Below are positions 1 to 7,435 of a stretch of DNA of 13,430 bases, one piece after another. The notes beneath the pieces were generated by a model. It searched no databases, was not told where the DNA came from, and was given only the letters and a program-made list of their open reading frames with translations. The stretch spans positions 1 through 13,430 of the forward strand of contig JACNKY010000235.1 of NCBI GenBank assembly GCA_014381795.1, read 5' to 3'. Position numbers and translations under genes: made by a program. The stretch is from Pseudomonadota bacterium (GTDB lineage Bacteria; SAR324; NAC60-12). How positions within the stretch are numbered: the stretch's first letter is position 1; each line of letters starts with the position of its first letter.

Positions 1-997
1 TGACCTCATTGATGTCCTTTGAGGTGCAGGCTGCATCTTTCAGCGCTTTGCGGCATGGCTCAAGACAACCCTGAATAAGATCGTCCACCAGCGATTCAAA
101 TTTGGCACGAGTAATTTTAAGATTTAAGTGTTTTGGACCAGACGCATCGGCAGTAATAAAGGGTAAATTAACATCTGTTTCCGAACTCGCTGACAATTCA
201 TGCTTGGCCTTTTCTGCTGCTTCACGCAGACGCTGCAGCGCCATTTTGTCTTCACGCAGATCTATCCCGTTTTCTTTTTTAAACTCATCTGCAAAAAAAG
301 TGATCAGCCGATTGTCAAAGTCATCTCCACCCAGAAAAGTATCGCCATTAGTTGATTTCACATCAAAAACACCTTCACCAATTTCCAAGATTGAAATATC
401 AAAAGTACCTCCACCTAGATCAAAGACCGCGATCTTCTCATCATGTTTTTTATCCAATCCATAAGCCATTGCTGCGGCAGTCGGCTCGTTGATGATACGT
501 AGCACATCAAGTCCGGCGATTTTTCCTGCATCTTTGGTGGATTGACGTTGTGCGTCACTGAAATAAGCAGGCACAGTAATTACGGCTTCTGTAACTGTCT
601 CTCCCAAATATTCTTCTGCAGTCTGTTTCATTTTCTGCAGAATGGAAGCAGATATTTCCTGAGGCGAATAGTTTTTATCATTAACTTTCACATACGCTAA
701 ATCCTGATTACCTTTAACAATTTCATAAGACACCATTTTTTTCGTATGCTTTACTTCTTTAGATTTAATGTCTTGTCCCATCAAACGCTTGATGGAATAG
801 ATTGTACGTTGAGGATTTGTGACTGCTTGTCTTTTTGCAACCTGTCCAATCATACGTTCGCCATCGTCATTAAAAGCAACCATCGAAGGTGTTGTGCGTG
901 TTCCTTCAGCGTTTTGAATAACCTTCGGTTCACCACCCTCCATGATACTGACACATGAGTTCGTGGTTCCTAAATCTATACCAATAACTTTTCCCAT
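1..997 (-). CDS. dnaK: Chaperone DnaK (Hsp70), N-terminal part, cut by window edge
   Basis: ATP-dependent cytosolic Hsp70 chaperone that folds and protects proteins together with DnaJ and the nucleotide-exchange factor GrpE. About 332 codons are visible, starting [15 protein letters not shown], which is the phosphate-1 motif of the actin-like ATPase domain. DLGGGTFD (phosphate 2) follows near residue 195. [14 protein letters not shown] and [12 protein letters not shown] are also typical, and the insert in the nucleotide-binding domain is of the Gram-negative kind. The ATG at 997 has an AAGGAG ribosome site at 1005-1010. It is the third gene of hrcA-grpE-dnaK, 96 bp after grpE, so it should share the CIRCE-controlled promoter at 2874-2902. 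The substrate-binding domain lies outside the window. The identification is secure. Confidence 0.98.
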   Translation of the reverse strand, partial: MGKVIGIDLGTTNSCVSIMEGGEPKVIQNAEGTRTTPSMVAFNDDGERMIGQVAKRQAVTNPQRTIYSIKRLMGQDIKSKEVKHTKKMVSYEIVKGNQDLAYVKVNDKNYSPQEISASILQKMKQTAEEYLGETVTEAVITVPAYFSDAQRQSTKDAGKIAGLDVLRIINEPTAAAMAYGLDKKHDEKIAVFDLGGGTFDISILEIGEGVFDVKSTNGDTFLGGDDFDNRLITFFADEFKKENGIDLREDKMALQRLREAAEKAKHELSASSETDVNLPFITADASGPKHLNLKITRAKFESLVDDLIQGCLEPCRKALKDAACTSKDINEV

Positions 998-1093
998 AAC
1001 TATTCTCCTTGTTCTTTCATGAATACCCCCTTGACATATATAATTGTTTACAGGGAATTTAAATTAATATTTTGCTATTTACAGCTTTTAAGC

Positions 1094-1708
1094 TCAATTT
1101 TTCCCAGACACCCGGACCATTGCCGGTCGAATAATGCGACCATGCAAGGTATATCCTCCCAAACATTCCTCAACAACTTTGTTGTCAGGAACAGAAGCGG
1201 AATCATCAACTCCTACAGCCTGGTGAATGTTTGGATCAAACTCTTCCCCAACTGTTTTAACTCTTGTAACACCAAATTTCTCAAAAACTTCATGAGTCAT
1301 TTTATCGACCATCTCCAATCCGACTATCATACTTTCCACATCGGTATTGTCACTCTTAGCGTGAGAGATGGCTCGTTCAATATTGTCAAGAGAAGGCAGC
1401 AGTTCTTTGATCAAATCAATATTAAAAAATTTGAAGCGGTCTGAGCTTTCACGAATCATGCGTTTTTTATAGTTTTCAAACTCTGCATTGACTCTAAGAT
1501 AGCGGTCTTCCATATTCTGAGCCCTGATACGTTCCTTTTCCAAAAGATCTTCTTCCGTTGATTCTGAGTCAACTTCAGGCTCTTCAGTTGAATCTGCTGC
1601 AATTTCAGACTCAATCACTTCCTGCAGATTTTCAAACTCTTCAACAATTTTCGGTTCGTCCGTTTTCTGCTTTTTTTCTACTGCTTCTTTCTGTTTTTTA
1701 GCACTCAT
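1094..1708 (-). CDS. grpE: GrpE nucleotide-exchange factor for DnaK
   Basis: Cytosolic homodimeric cochaperone that releases ADP from DnaK. The 204-residue length is normal. Residues 1-55 are a charged Lys/Glu-rich leader. Residues about 55-100 form the long coiled coil (RAQNMEDRYLRVNAEFENYKK is the characteristic entry). The C-terminal beta domain carries FDPNIHQAVG near residue 158 and GGYTLHGRIIRPAMV near the end, both signature GrpE sequences. The ATG at 1708 has only a weak ribosome site (GATCC), and hrcA ends 20 bp upstream, so translation may be coupled to hrcA. It is the second gene of the heat-shock operon. Nothing looks broken. Confidence 0.98.
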   Translation of the reverse strand: MSAKKQKEAVEKKQKTDEPKIVEEFENLQEVIESEIAADSTEEPEVDSESTEEDLLEKERIRAQNMEDRYLRVNAEFENYKKRMIRESSDRFKFFNIDLIKELLPSLDNIERAISHAKSDNTDVESMIVGLEMVDKMTHEVFEKFGVTRVKTVGEEFDPNIHQAVGVDDSASVPDNKVVEECLGGYTLHGRIIRPAMVRVSGKN

Positions 1709-1728
1709 AAGGATCTTAATTTATATCT

Positions 1729-2814
1729 TCAGTCGTAAGATTGTTCAGTAATTGTTTTTGACAATATTTTAGCGGTATAGTCGACCATGGATATTATGCG
1801 TTTATAATCCATACTTGTGGGACCGACTACTCCAATTGAACCTAAAACATTTTGATTGTTACGATAACTGGCAGTGATGAGTGAACAGCCCTGTAATTGT
1901 TTTAAATCGTTTTCAATACCAATAAATATATGTACGCCTTTGTACTTCATGGAATCGTCCAGAATTTTCATAATTGCACTTTTCTGGTCAAACGCATCAA
2001 TTAACGAACGTACAGAAGACTGTTCATGAAAATGAGAATCTAACAGGAGATTCATCTGACCGTCAATCAGCATTTCACCCGGCTGATTTAATTCAAAAGC
2101 TTTTTTGCCTAAACGTATTGCATGAGCTAAGAGATCATGATAACGGTTACGGTCATCAACCATACTCTCATGAATTTCTTCGCGAATTTCCTGCATCGAA
2201 TGATTTTTGAACTTGTCGTTCAAAAATTCTGCAACTGAGTTAAGAAATTCCTGGGATTGGCTATCCTTGGTAAAAATAATTTTGTCACGTACAACACCGG
2301 CTTTTGTGACTAAAATGACGAGGATACGGTCCTCACTGATTTTTATTAACTCAATGCGTTGAAGTCGACTGACAGCAGCCTTGGGCGTGCTTACCACACA
2401 GGCAAATTTAGTGAGTTCCGCCAGCATACGTACTGCCTCTGCCAGGATTGCCTCTACCTGAGAACCTTGTTCATTCGAAACTTGAGAAATTTTCTCCTTA
2501 ATCTGCTGCGGTATGCTCGGAGGCGACGCTAAGGAATTAACGTAAAATCTGTAAGCTTTGTCGGTAGGAACACGTCCTGCTGAAGTGTGGTTCTGAATCA
2601 GATAGCCAAGTTCTGCTAAATCAGACATAATGTTTCTGATCGTTGCAGGAGAAAGCGTGATTCCTATCGTCTTGGAAAGTGTGCGTGAACCAATCGGCTC
2701 TGACGATTGAATGTAGTTTTCTATGATACTATGAAGAACTAAATGGGCCCGTTCATTCAAAACCAAGTTATAACGGACTCCTTTTTTCCCATTATCTATA
2801 ACTTTTTTTACCAA
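1729..2814 (-). CDS. hrcA: Heat-inducible transcription repressor HrcA
   Basis: Repressor of class I heat-shock genes that binds CIRCE operators. It is thought to be kept active by GroEL, so misfolded protein load relieves repression. Residues about 15-85 form the winged helix (EPIGSRTLSKT, then LSPATIRNIMSDLAELGYL, then HTSAGRVPTDKAYRFYV, the diagnostic HrcA sequence). The remainder is the dimerisation and insert region, ending in a GSIGVVGPTSMDYKRIISMVDYTAKIL block typical of the family. The 361-residue length is slightly long but normal. The start is TTG: a GGAG at 2823-2826 lies 8 nt upstream of it, and no ATG fits better. Its own CIRCE element lies 31 bp before the start, so the operon is autoregulated. 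Confidence 0.97.
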   Translation of the reverse strand: MVKKVIDNGKKGVRYNLVLNERAHLVLHSIIENYIQSSEPIGSRTLSKTIGITLSPATIRNIMSDLAELGYLIQNHTSAGRVPTDKAYRFYVNSLASPPSIPQQIKEKISQVSNEQGSQVEAILAEAVRMLAELTKFACVVSTPKAAVSRLQRIELIKISEDRILVILVTKAGVVRDKIIFTKDSQSQEFLNSVAEFLNDKFKNHSMQEIREEIHESMVDDRNRYHDLLAHAIRLGKKAFELNQPGEMLIDGQMNLLLDSHFHEQSSVRSLIDAFDQKSAIMKILDDSMKYKGVHIFIGIENDLKQLQGCSLITASYRNNQNVLGSIGVVGPTSMDYKRIISMVDYTAKILSKTITEQSYD

Positions 2815-2844
2815 AAGAAAGACTCCAGCAGCATTTTGTCAGAA

Positions 2845-2871
2845 TTAGCACTCATTGAGGGTTAGTGCTAA
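2845..2871 (-). promoter_or_regulatory. CIRCE operator (HrcA binding site)
   Basis: TTAGCACTC, nine spacer bases, then TAGTGCTAA. The consensus is TTAGCACTC-N9-GAGTGCTAA, so only one base differs (T for G at 2863). It lies between the hrcA start and the -10 element, about where transcription should begin. This is the expected place for HrcA to block the hrcA-grpE-dnaK promoter. Confidence 0.97.
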
Positions 2872-2873
2872 TA

Positions 2874-2902
2874 ATTTAACTATTTTTAAAGAAATAAGTC
2901 AA
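2874..2902 (-). promoter_or_regulatory. Sigma70-type promoter of hrcA-grpE-dnaK
   Basis: On the minus strand, TTGACT (2902-2897) is followed after exactly 17 bases by TTAAAT (2879-2874). The -35 box matches 5 of 6 consensus positions and the -10 box 4 of 6. The predicted start of transcription falls inside the CIRCE element just downstream, which supports the call. Confidence 0.75.
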
Positions 2903-2950
2903 GCAAAAGATAACAGCAGATAAATTTTAGGAGATAATTCAGCAGAAGTT

Positions 2951-2987
2951 GCAATTAAAAAGGAAACTCATCAACTGTGAGTCTCCT
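2951..2987 (-). terminator. Intrinsic terminator of the 4519-3018 gene pair
   Basis: Read on the minus strand: a 10-bp stem AGGAGACTCA / TGAGTTTCCT (one G-U pair), a 7-base loop, then a run of T. It lies about 30 bases past the stop of the gene ending at 3018 and just before the hrcA promoter. It separates the two transcription units. Confidence 0.85.
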
Positions 2988-3017
2988 GCAGAGAAAAAAG
3001 TAGCAGCAAAAAGCACA

Positions 3018-3368
3018 TTAGAAAGGATTCTTTTTTTTACGGGATTCCAGAAACAATTCGATAATACTTCGATATTTTCCTTCAAGTTCATCCTGTTCTT
3101 TAAATGACTGATTTTTTACTAATTTCAATTTTGATTCAGAACTTTGAAAAGCAGAAATATGACTCAGCACCCACGAATCCTGTTTCAGGTTTATAAAAAA
3201 CATTTTTGCTGACTCACCCTCAGCTTGCCTTTCGAAGCTAAAACGCAACACAATCTTACCACGCTGCTCTCCGGTCCAGTATTGAATCAATCCGAGCTCC
3301 GGATGTTCCAAAACACCTTCAACAGCACTGGGCCAGTTTTCTTTGATTTCTTCTTCAATCTTGTTCAT
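3018..3368 (-). CDS. Hypothetical small soluble protein
   Basis: A 116-residue protein I do not recognise. It has no signal peptide, membrane segment or Cys. It is mixed and charged, with an acidic N-terminus (MNKIEEEIKENWPSA). A central stretch, around LIQYWTGEQRGKIVLRFSFERQ and MFFINLKQDSW, looks like beta strands. The C-terminus is basic and helical, ending SRKKKNPF. It begins 14 bp after the stop of the upstream membrane-protein gene and is followed by a clear terminator, so the two are almost certainly co-transcribed. The ribosome site is weak. The ORF is intact and fills its slot with no competing frame, so I believe it is a real gene. No function is proposed. Confidence 0.7.
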   Translation of the reverse strand: MNKIEEEIKENWPSAVEGVLEHPELGLIQYWTGEQRGKIVLRFSFERQAEGESAKMFFINLKQDSWVLSHISAFQSSESKLKLVKNQSFKEQDELEGKYRSIIELFLESRKKKNPF

Positions 3369-3382
3369 TTTATCTTAGATAT

Positions 3383-4519
3383 TTATGATGAAAAAAGTAA
3401 TTGCCTAGCACTCTTACGAGTTTGCGGATCAGAAAACCGATAAACCGCTCTATCCATCCAATAATGCAAAAATCCACTTGCGAGGCCGATTCCCACTAAG
3501 AAAGTATAGCACTCAGAGTTCTGCAGCCATAACATTAAATCAGGCCATACTTGTTCACTGTATCTACCGCCTACTGAAATCGCTTCTATTTCAAAAAACG
3601 GTGTCATAACAACAGAAAACGAACAAAGGGTAATCAAAACCAGCCAGGGCTTCAAATAATTTTTTGCTGTGTCTAGTTTTAGTGGAACGCTTTTCTGCTT
3701 TTCAGCCTGTTTGATATCATTTCCTCCCATGTGTATCGCCAGACCTAACGCGGTCAGCCAGTGCTGCAGAGTCCAAAGCATCAAAAACTGGAATGGATCC
3801 AGCTGAAATGCAGCTACAGCCATCATGCCTATTCCAAATAAATATAAAATTTTTGGAAGACCGGAATCCTGCAGCCATGCATTACGAACCATGAAGAATG
3901 TACTTCCCACAACAAGCAAGGTTCCTAAACGTAGTAACAATGGAATTCCCGCTAGTCCCCAATCCGGAAGTAGGATTGGTAAAATATGTTTTTCCTGTAA
4001 AAAGGACGTTCCATGCAAAAGCTCAGCAAAGATAACCAGTGCTCCTCCAACTCCCCAACAAAATATACGGTCCTGCTTATTGGCGGAAGCTGCGGATTTA
4101 GGATTCCAGCGGTGATGATAGAGCCTGAGAATCCCATAGTGCTGAGCCGCAAAATGATGCGTTCCCCAAGCAAAATCCAGTATCAATAAACAGAGAATTC
4201 TTTCACTTACTGTAAAAGTTGAGAAAGATTCCGGCGTGTAAAGCACAGCCAATACTCCCAAGACAATCAACAGCGGAAGAACTATAAAGCGCTTCTGCTG
4301 ATCTCTGAGTAGAGGTTTGTAGGCCCGTGTTCCCCAGGCTAAATAAAATGAACTAAAACGATGCGCAATCCAGAACAGAAACACCGCGGTTGCATAAAAC
4401 ATTTCCTGCAACTGAGAAGAATTTACAATGAGCAGCAGAAACGTCAACCATATTCCTGACTGTAGCCAAAATGCATCCCACTTTGAGGAGCGGATCCAGC
4501 CCCTTGTTTGATCGTTCAT
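3383..4519 (-). CDS. Polytopic membrane protein with histidine clusters, unknown function
   Basis: A 378-residue inner-membrane protein with roughly eight or nine hydrophobic segments (for example about 22-33, 41-55, 79-94, 106-118, 155-168, 191-211, 222-238, 243-263, 291-307, 339-350). Histidines cluster near membrane faces: HHFAAQHYG at 121-129, LYHHR at 133-137, LQHW at 251-254, and a C-terminal HYWMDRAVYRFSDP motif at 352-365. Such clusters suggest metal binding, as in membrane diiron or heme proteins, but I cannot name the family. There is a loose resemblance to Brp/Blh-like membrane oxygenases, which I would not assert. It has no obvious signal peptide beyond the first membrane helix. 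It is the first gene of a two-gene unit, divergent from the cytochrome operon starting at 5006. Confidence 0.85.
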   Translation of the reverse strand: MNDQTRGWIRSSKWDAFWLQSGIWLTFLLLIVNSSQLQEMFYATAVFLFWIAHRFSSFYLAWGTRAYKPLLRDQQKRFIVLPLLIVLGVLAVLYTPESFSTFTVSERILCLLILDFAWGTHHFAAQHYGILRLYHHRWNPKSAASANKQDRIFCWGVGGALVIFAELLHGTSFLQEKHILPILLPDWGLAGIPLLLRLGTLLVVGSTFFMVRNAWLQDSGLPKILYLFGIGMMAVAAFQLDPFQFLMLWTLQHWLTALGLAIHMGGNDIKQAEKQKSVPLKLDTAKNYLKPWLVLITLCSFSVVMTPFFEIEAISVGGRYSEQVWPDLMLWLQNSECYTFLVGIGLASGFLHYWMDRAVYRFSDPQTRKSARQLLFSS

Positions 4520-4847
4520 TGCTTATGTTAGAAATACACTTGTAAAATTAACGGACAAAGACAAGTCCTTTGAGTCATGCAAACAATCAACCGTGTAAAA
4601 AATTTTGAAAGATAAATTCAAGACTTTAAGTTGGCTTATTAATTAGACAAAAGACAGCTCCAAGCAGTTCCAGATTATCATTAATTATCTATTGATACAC
4701 TTTTTTTCGACCACCAGAATTATACCCGAATATACACCCAATTTAACAACCGTTTCTATTCCCGTATTTTAAACCAGAATCTTAGTATCAGCAAAACATT
4801 CAAATCAATCAACTGAAATTATAGACAAAATAAATTCACAAATTTTA
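4520..4847. other. Gene-free divergent control region
   Basis: AT-rich, with no convincing coding frame. It must hold the promoter of the minus-strand gene starting at 4519 and any upstream activator sites for the sigma54 promoter at 4848. Small structures seen: the dyad CAAAG-N7-CTTTG (4556-4572), two copies of ACCAGAAT (about 4712 and 4774), and a run of C-rich boxes (ACCCGAAT, ACACCCAAT, TCCCGTATT) between about 4724 and 4768. I could not settle on a single repeated operator or a clear sigma70 promoter. Confidence 0.5.
4667..4685 (-). promoter_or_regulatory. Weak Fur-box-like sequence
   Basis: Read on the minus strand, ATTAATGATAATCTGGAAC matches about 13 of 19 positions of the Fur consensus. 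It includes an unbroken GATAATC, and a further GATAAT follows the pattern upstream. It lies about 165 bp before the sigma54 promoter of the cytochrome operon. In AT-rich DNA this match alone is weak. It is listed because a much better Fur box precedes the second cytochrome operon. Confidence 0.25.
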
Positions 4848-4863
4848 TGGTACACCGCTTGCG
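4848..4863 (+). promoter_or_regulatory. Sigma54 (-24/-12) promoter of the cytochrome-propeller operon
   Basis: TGGTACACCGCTTGCG matches TGGCAC-N5-TTGC, with the essential GG (4849-4850) and GC (4861-4862) separated by exactly ten bases. Transcription should start near 4874, about 130 nt before the ATG at 5006. A sigma54 activator with an intact GAFTGA loop is encoded nearby at 7436-9088 and is the natural candidate regulator. Confidence 0.8.
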
Positions 4864-4870
4864 GATAACT

Positions 4871-5005
4871 AACCCAATTTTCCCCGTATTGAGATGTTCT
4901 CCGTTTTATTGGGGTAACGGAAAAATGCAGACGTATCTCACCAATTGGAAGACACGAACAACGCTTAAGTTGCTGGTGCTACCTGAACAATCATAAAAGG
5001 AAGAC
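4871..5005 (+). promoter_or_regulatory. Structured 5' leader of the cytochrome operon
   Basis: The predicted transcript has a leader of about 130 nt. It can form nested stems: TGAGAT (4890-4895) with ATCTCA (4935-4940), enclosing CCGTT (4901-4905) with AACGG (4916-4920). A competing pairing is CCCAAT (4873-4878) with ATTGGG (4908-4913). No T run follows, so it is not an ordinary terminator. A good ribosome site, AAGGA, lies about 6-7 bases before the ATG at 5006. No known riboswitch class is recognised. Confidence 0.35.
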
Positions 5006-6100
5006 ATGAAAATAATATTTAAACGAGCTTTGCGGACATTGGGCATTACGCTTGGTGGACTGATCGCATGGTCAGGTTTGCTGCAAGCTCAGGGCGACGT
5101 ACAGATGTGTGTTTCCAAAGCACTGCTGACATATCTCGAATGCGCAGGAGAAGGCACCGGAACTGCAGCTCTCGCGCAAAAACAAGCCGGTGTAAAAGCC
5201 GTTGACCTGATCGGTCAATGGGTCTCAGCTGGTGCTCCGGAAACAGACATGTTTGAATACACTTCTTCAGACAACGACCAGCACACGGCGACCTTCAAGG
5301 ACGATATTTTGCCGCTTTTCACCAAGGATGGTGTATGGTTTGAAGGTTCACGTTCCTGTGCGAGTTGTCACTTTGCCAATTCCGAAAATGCATACCATGA
5401 GATGGATCTCACCACCTATGCAGGAATAATGAAAGGCGGAGATGTGCTTACCAAACCACCTGGAGTTCCTCTGTTTGGTCAGGATAAAATTGGTGCCACC
5501 AACTACGATTGGGGACACTCAAAACTAAAAGCACGTTTGCGGAACAACCGTATGCCTCCAAACTGGCCGGAAGACTTAACGGAAACTAATCGTGACGGTC
5601 CATGTGTGATTGTTGACTCTGAAGGTGTTACTGTACAGGGTAGTGATGGTGAGAAAAAGCACAAGTATGGTTGCGAATTGAATACCGTAGGTTTAATCGG
5701 TGCATGGGTTGATGCAGGAGCACCTGAACTAAAGAGCTTTGCATATGGAGGTTCACAATTGACGTTCAATGACGTTCTTCCGGTTTTCACCAAACCTAAC
5801 ATGTGGTTCATGGGATCAGCACCCTGCTCCAGTTGCCATTTTGCAAACAGTGAGGTTTCCTACCATGAAATGGATCTTTCTAACTACGCTGGAATTATGA
5901 AAGGCGGAGATGTGCTTTCTAAACCTCCAGGAGTACCATTGTTCGGTCAAAGTAAAATAGGCGCGAGCGATTACGATTGGGGACACTCAAAAATGCGTGC
6001 CCGTTTACGTAATAACCGTATGCCGAATGGAGCGACCTTTGACATCACAGAAGAAAACCGTGATGGACCTTTGGTCTTCAGAGGCAGACGTCTCAAATAA
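5006..6100 (+). CDS. Exported diheme cytochrome c with two duplicated heme domains
   Basis: A 364-residue secreted electron carrier. Residues 1-28 are a Sec signal peptide (KRALR, a hydrophobic core, cleavage near LQA). Heme 1 binds at CASCH (118-122) and heme 2 at CSSCH (274-278). Each domain has the order LIGxWVxAGAPE, LPxFTK, CxSCHFANSE, YHEMDL, YAGIMKGGDVL, KPPGVPLFGQ, YDWGHSK, RLRNNRMP, NRDGP. About three quarters of residues are identical between 97-198 and 254-355. The RMP methionines (183 and 339) are likely sixth ligands, though His171 and His327 are alternatives. A Cys pair precedes each domain (35/46 and 200/223), possibly disulfides. It sits 20 bp before the propeller gene, behind the sigma54 promoter. 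The partner enzyme is unknown. Confidence 0.85.
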   Translation: MKIIFKRALRTLGITLGGLIAWSGLLQAQGDVQMCVSKALLTYLECAGEGTGTAALAQKQAGVKAVDLIGQWVSAGAPETDMFEYTSSDNDQHTATFKDDILPLFTKDGVWFEGSRSCASCHFANSENAYHEMDLTTYAGIMKGGDVLTKPPGVPLFGQDKIGATNYDWGHSKLKARLRNNRMPPNWPEDLTETNRDGPCVIVDSEGVTVQGSDGEKKHKYGCELNTVGLIGAWVDAGAPELKSFAYGGSQLTFNDVLPVFTKPNMWFMGSAPCSSCHFANSEVSYHEMDLSNYAGIMKGGDVLSKPPGVPLFGQSKIGASDYDWGHSKMRARLRNNRMPNGATFDITEENRDGPLVFRGRRLK

Positions 6101-6120
6101 TTATTATTGCTAAGCCGGCC

Positions 6121-7281
6121 ATGCAGCCATCACTTTGGATCGTTTTCGAGCGAGGATTCTTGTTTTGGCTGCTTGGCTTATTGTTTCTTAACGCACCGGC
6201 TTTAGCAGAAATAAATCCCAAGCACACAAGGGACTTAAAGCTGTTGTGGGAATACTCCTCAAATGGGGCAATCAACCAGGCTCCAATTATCCGCAGAAAC
6301 ATTGTTCTAACAGCTCCTTCCGGTCTGGCTCTTCTGGCTTTAAATCTAGAGAACGGGCAGGTTATTTGGAAATTTAATCCACAAGCAGGAATTTGGGACC
6401 GCGCCTTTGCAGCGGATCAGAAGTCGGTCTATGCTGGCACCCGAAACGCTGAACTGAGTGCAATTGATTTGGAAAGCGGAAAACTGCGTTGGAACGCGAA
6501 ACTCGGTTTTCAACTTCAGGTAAGACCGCTGATTCACGAAGGTGTTGTCTATGCGGCCACTACTCAAGTAGGTCCGGGACTGCCCATGCGTCCTGAACGC
6601 AAAGCGCGTTTGTTTGCCTTTAATGCTGAAGACGGCACTTTGCTCTGGTCCTACGAAACGCTTTATTACGCACTTCAAACTCCAAGTATTTCCGGAGACA
6701 CAATTTTTGTCGGCGGTAGTTATTACGATCCCGAACAGGATATTGATGAAGGCGGACCTATGGCAATTCAGGCACGGAATGTCAAAGACGGTGTGCTAAA
6801 ATGGACATATTTTGGAGTAGAAGGTTTTATCAAAACAATTTATGCAGCCGGTAATGAAGTAGCATTTGTGGGATATCAGGATTTTGTCACTGCTCTTGAC
6901 ACACAAAGCGGAAAACGGTTGTGGCGTAAAGACACCGGCAACTGGGTTCCGGCACTTAGCGGAAACAAGTCAATGCTGTATTACGGTTCCGCTAATACAA
7001 TTGTACACGCGCAGCGGATGGGAGATGGTGCTCGAATCTGGCAATATAATATTCCGTGGGGTTCATTCAATTATATTCTTGGAGAACCGTTTGTCGCCGT
7101 TGACAAACTGGTTTTTCTCACACAACGCGGAAATGTTCTGGCACTCAAACTGGAATCAGGTGAATTGCTCTGGAGCGCGGCCACTGACATTCGCTCACGA
7201 ACGGGGCTTACTTTGTCAGGGAACACAATTGTGATGGGTGACGATCAAGGCGGGATCAGGGCATATCAGTTGGCGGAATAA
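6121..7281 (+). CDS. Exported eight-bladed PQQ/BamB-like beta-propeller
   Basis: A 386-residue protein with an N-terminal signal peptide (hydrophobic 12-24, cleavage near APALA, residue 29). Eight propeller signatures of the form A-x-D-x-x-G-x-x-x-W are visible: LLWEYS, VIWKFN, LRWNAK, LLWSYE, LKWTYF, RLWRKD, RIWQYN and LLWSAA. The length is close to BamB (about 390), but there is no lipobox Cys, so it is probably a soluble periplasmic protein. It is far shorter than PQQ-dependent alcohol dehydrogenases (about 600), and I see no vicinal Cys pair or catalytic set, so a complete dehydrogenase is unlikely. It lies 20 bp behind the diheme cytochrome, with a poor ribosome site suggesting coupled translation. 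An electron-transfer scaffold or quinoprotein-like partner of that cytochrome is an inference. Confidence 0.85.
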   Translation: MQPSLWIVFERGFLFWLLGLLFLNAPALAEINPKHTRDLKLLWEYSSNGAINQAPIIRRNIVLTAPSGLALLALNLENGQVIWKFNPQAGIWDRAFAADQKSVYAGTRNAELSAIDLESGKLRWNAKLGFQLQVRPLIHEGVVYAATTQVGPGLPMRPERKARLFAFNAEDGTLLWSYETLYYALQTPSISGDTIFVGGSYYDPEQDIDEGGPMAIQARNVKDGVLKWTYFGVEGFIKTIYAAGNEVAFVGYQDFVTALDTQSGKRLWRKDTGNWVPALSGNKSMLYYGSANTIVHAQRMGDGARIWQYNIPWGSFNYILGEPFVAVDKLVFLTQRGNVLALKLESGELLWSAATDIRSRTGLTLSGNTIVMGDDQGGIRAYQLAE

Positions 7282-7327
7282 AAGAATTCAGCCTGCATCG
7301 TGCTGTTTTAGCTTCTGCAACTTTGTG

Positions 7328-7348
7328 GCTAATACTTTAGCTTTTTTT
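7328..7348 (+). terminator. Candidate terminator after the propeller gene
   Basis: GCTAA, a 4-base TACT loop, TTAGC, then seven T. The stem is short (5 bp, 6 with a G-U pair), so it may be weak. It is well placed, about 50 bases after the stop at 7281, and before the convergent response-regulator gene. Confidence 0.55.
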
Positions 7349-7421
7349 CCTTTTCTTTCTCCACTGCTATTTTCCCCTGCTTTTTCTTCAACCTTCTCTT
7401 CTGCTTTTTCCTCTCTGCTTT
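7341..7421. repeat. Pyrimidine-rich tract with four CTGC-type units
   Basis: About 80 bases that are almost all C and T on the plus strand. CTGC occurs at 7364, 7377, 7401 and 7415, each followed by a T-rich run. It sits between two convergent genes. It may be a degenerate tandem repeat or simply low-complexity DNA. The minus strand reads as a Lys/Glu-rich frame with no start codon, which I do not call as a gene. Confidence 0.5.
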
Positions 7422-7435
7422 ATTTAACTGAATTT

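Noticed and set aside
5503..5811. Minus-strand frame inside the diheme cytochrome gene, and similar frames opposite dnaK, grpE, hrcA, the response regulator and other genes
   Set aside because: Each lies on the opposite strand or in another frame of a clearly identified gene and shows no domain or ribosome site of its own.
6121..7281. Propeller protein as a full PQQ-dependent dehydrogenase or as BamB
   Set aside because: It is too short for the dehydrogenases and shows no catalytic Cys pair. Unlike BamB, it has no lipobox, and it is linked to a cytochrome gene.
7288..7419. Minus-strand frame of about 43 Lys/Glu-rich codons between the convergent genes
   Set aside because: It has no start codon and follows directly after a stop. 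The composition is what any purine-rich strand gives, so it is not called as a gene or remnant.
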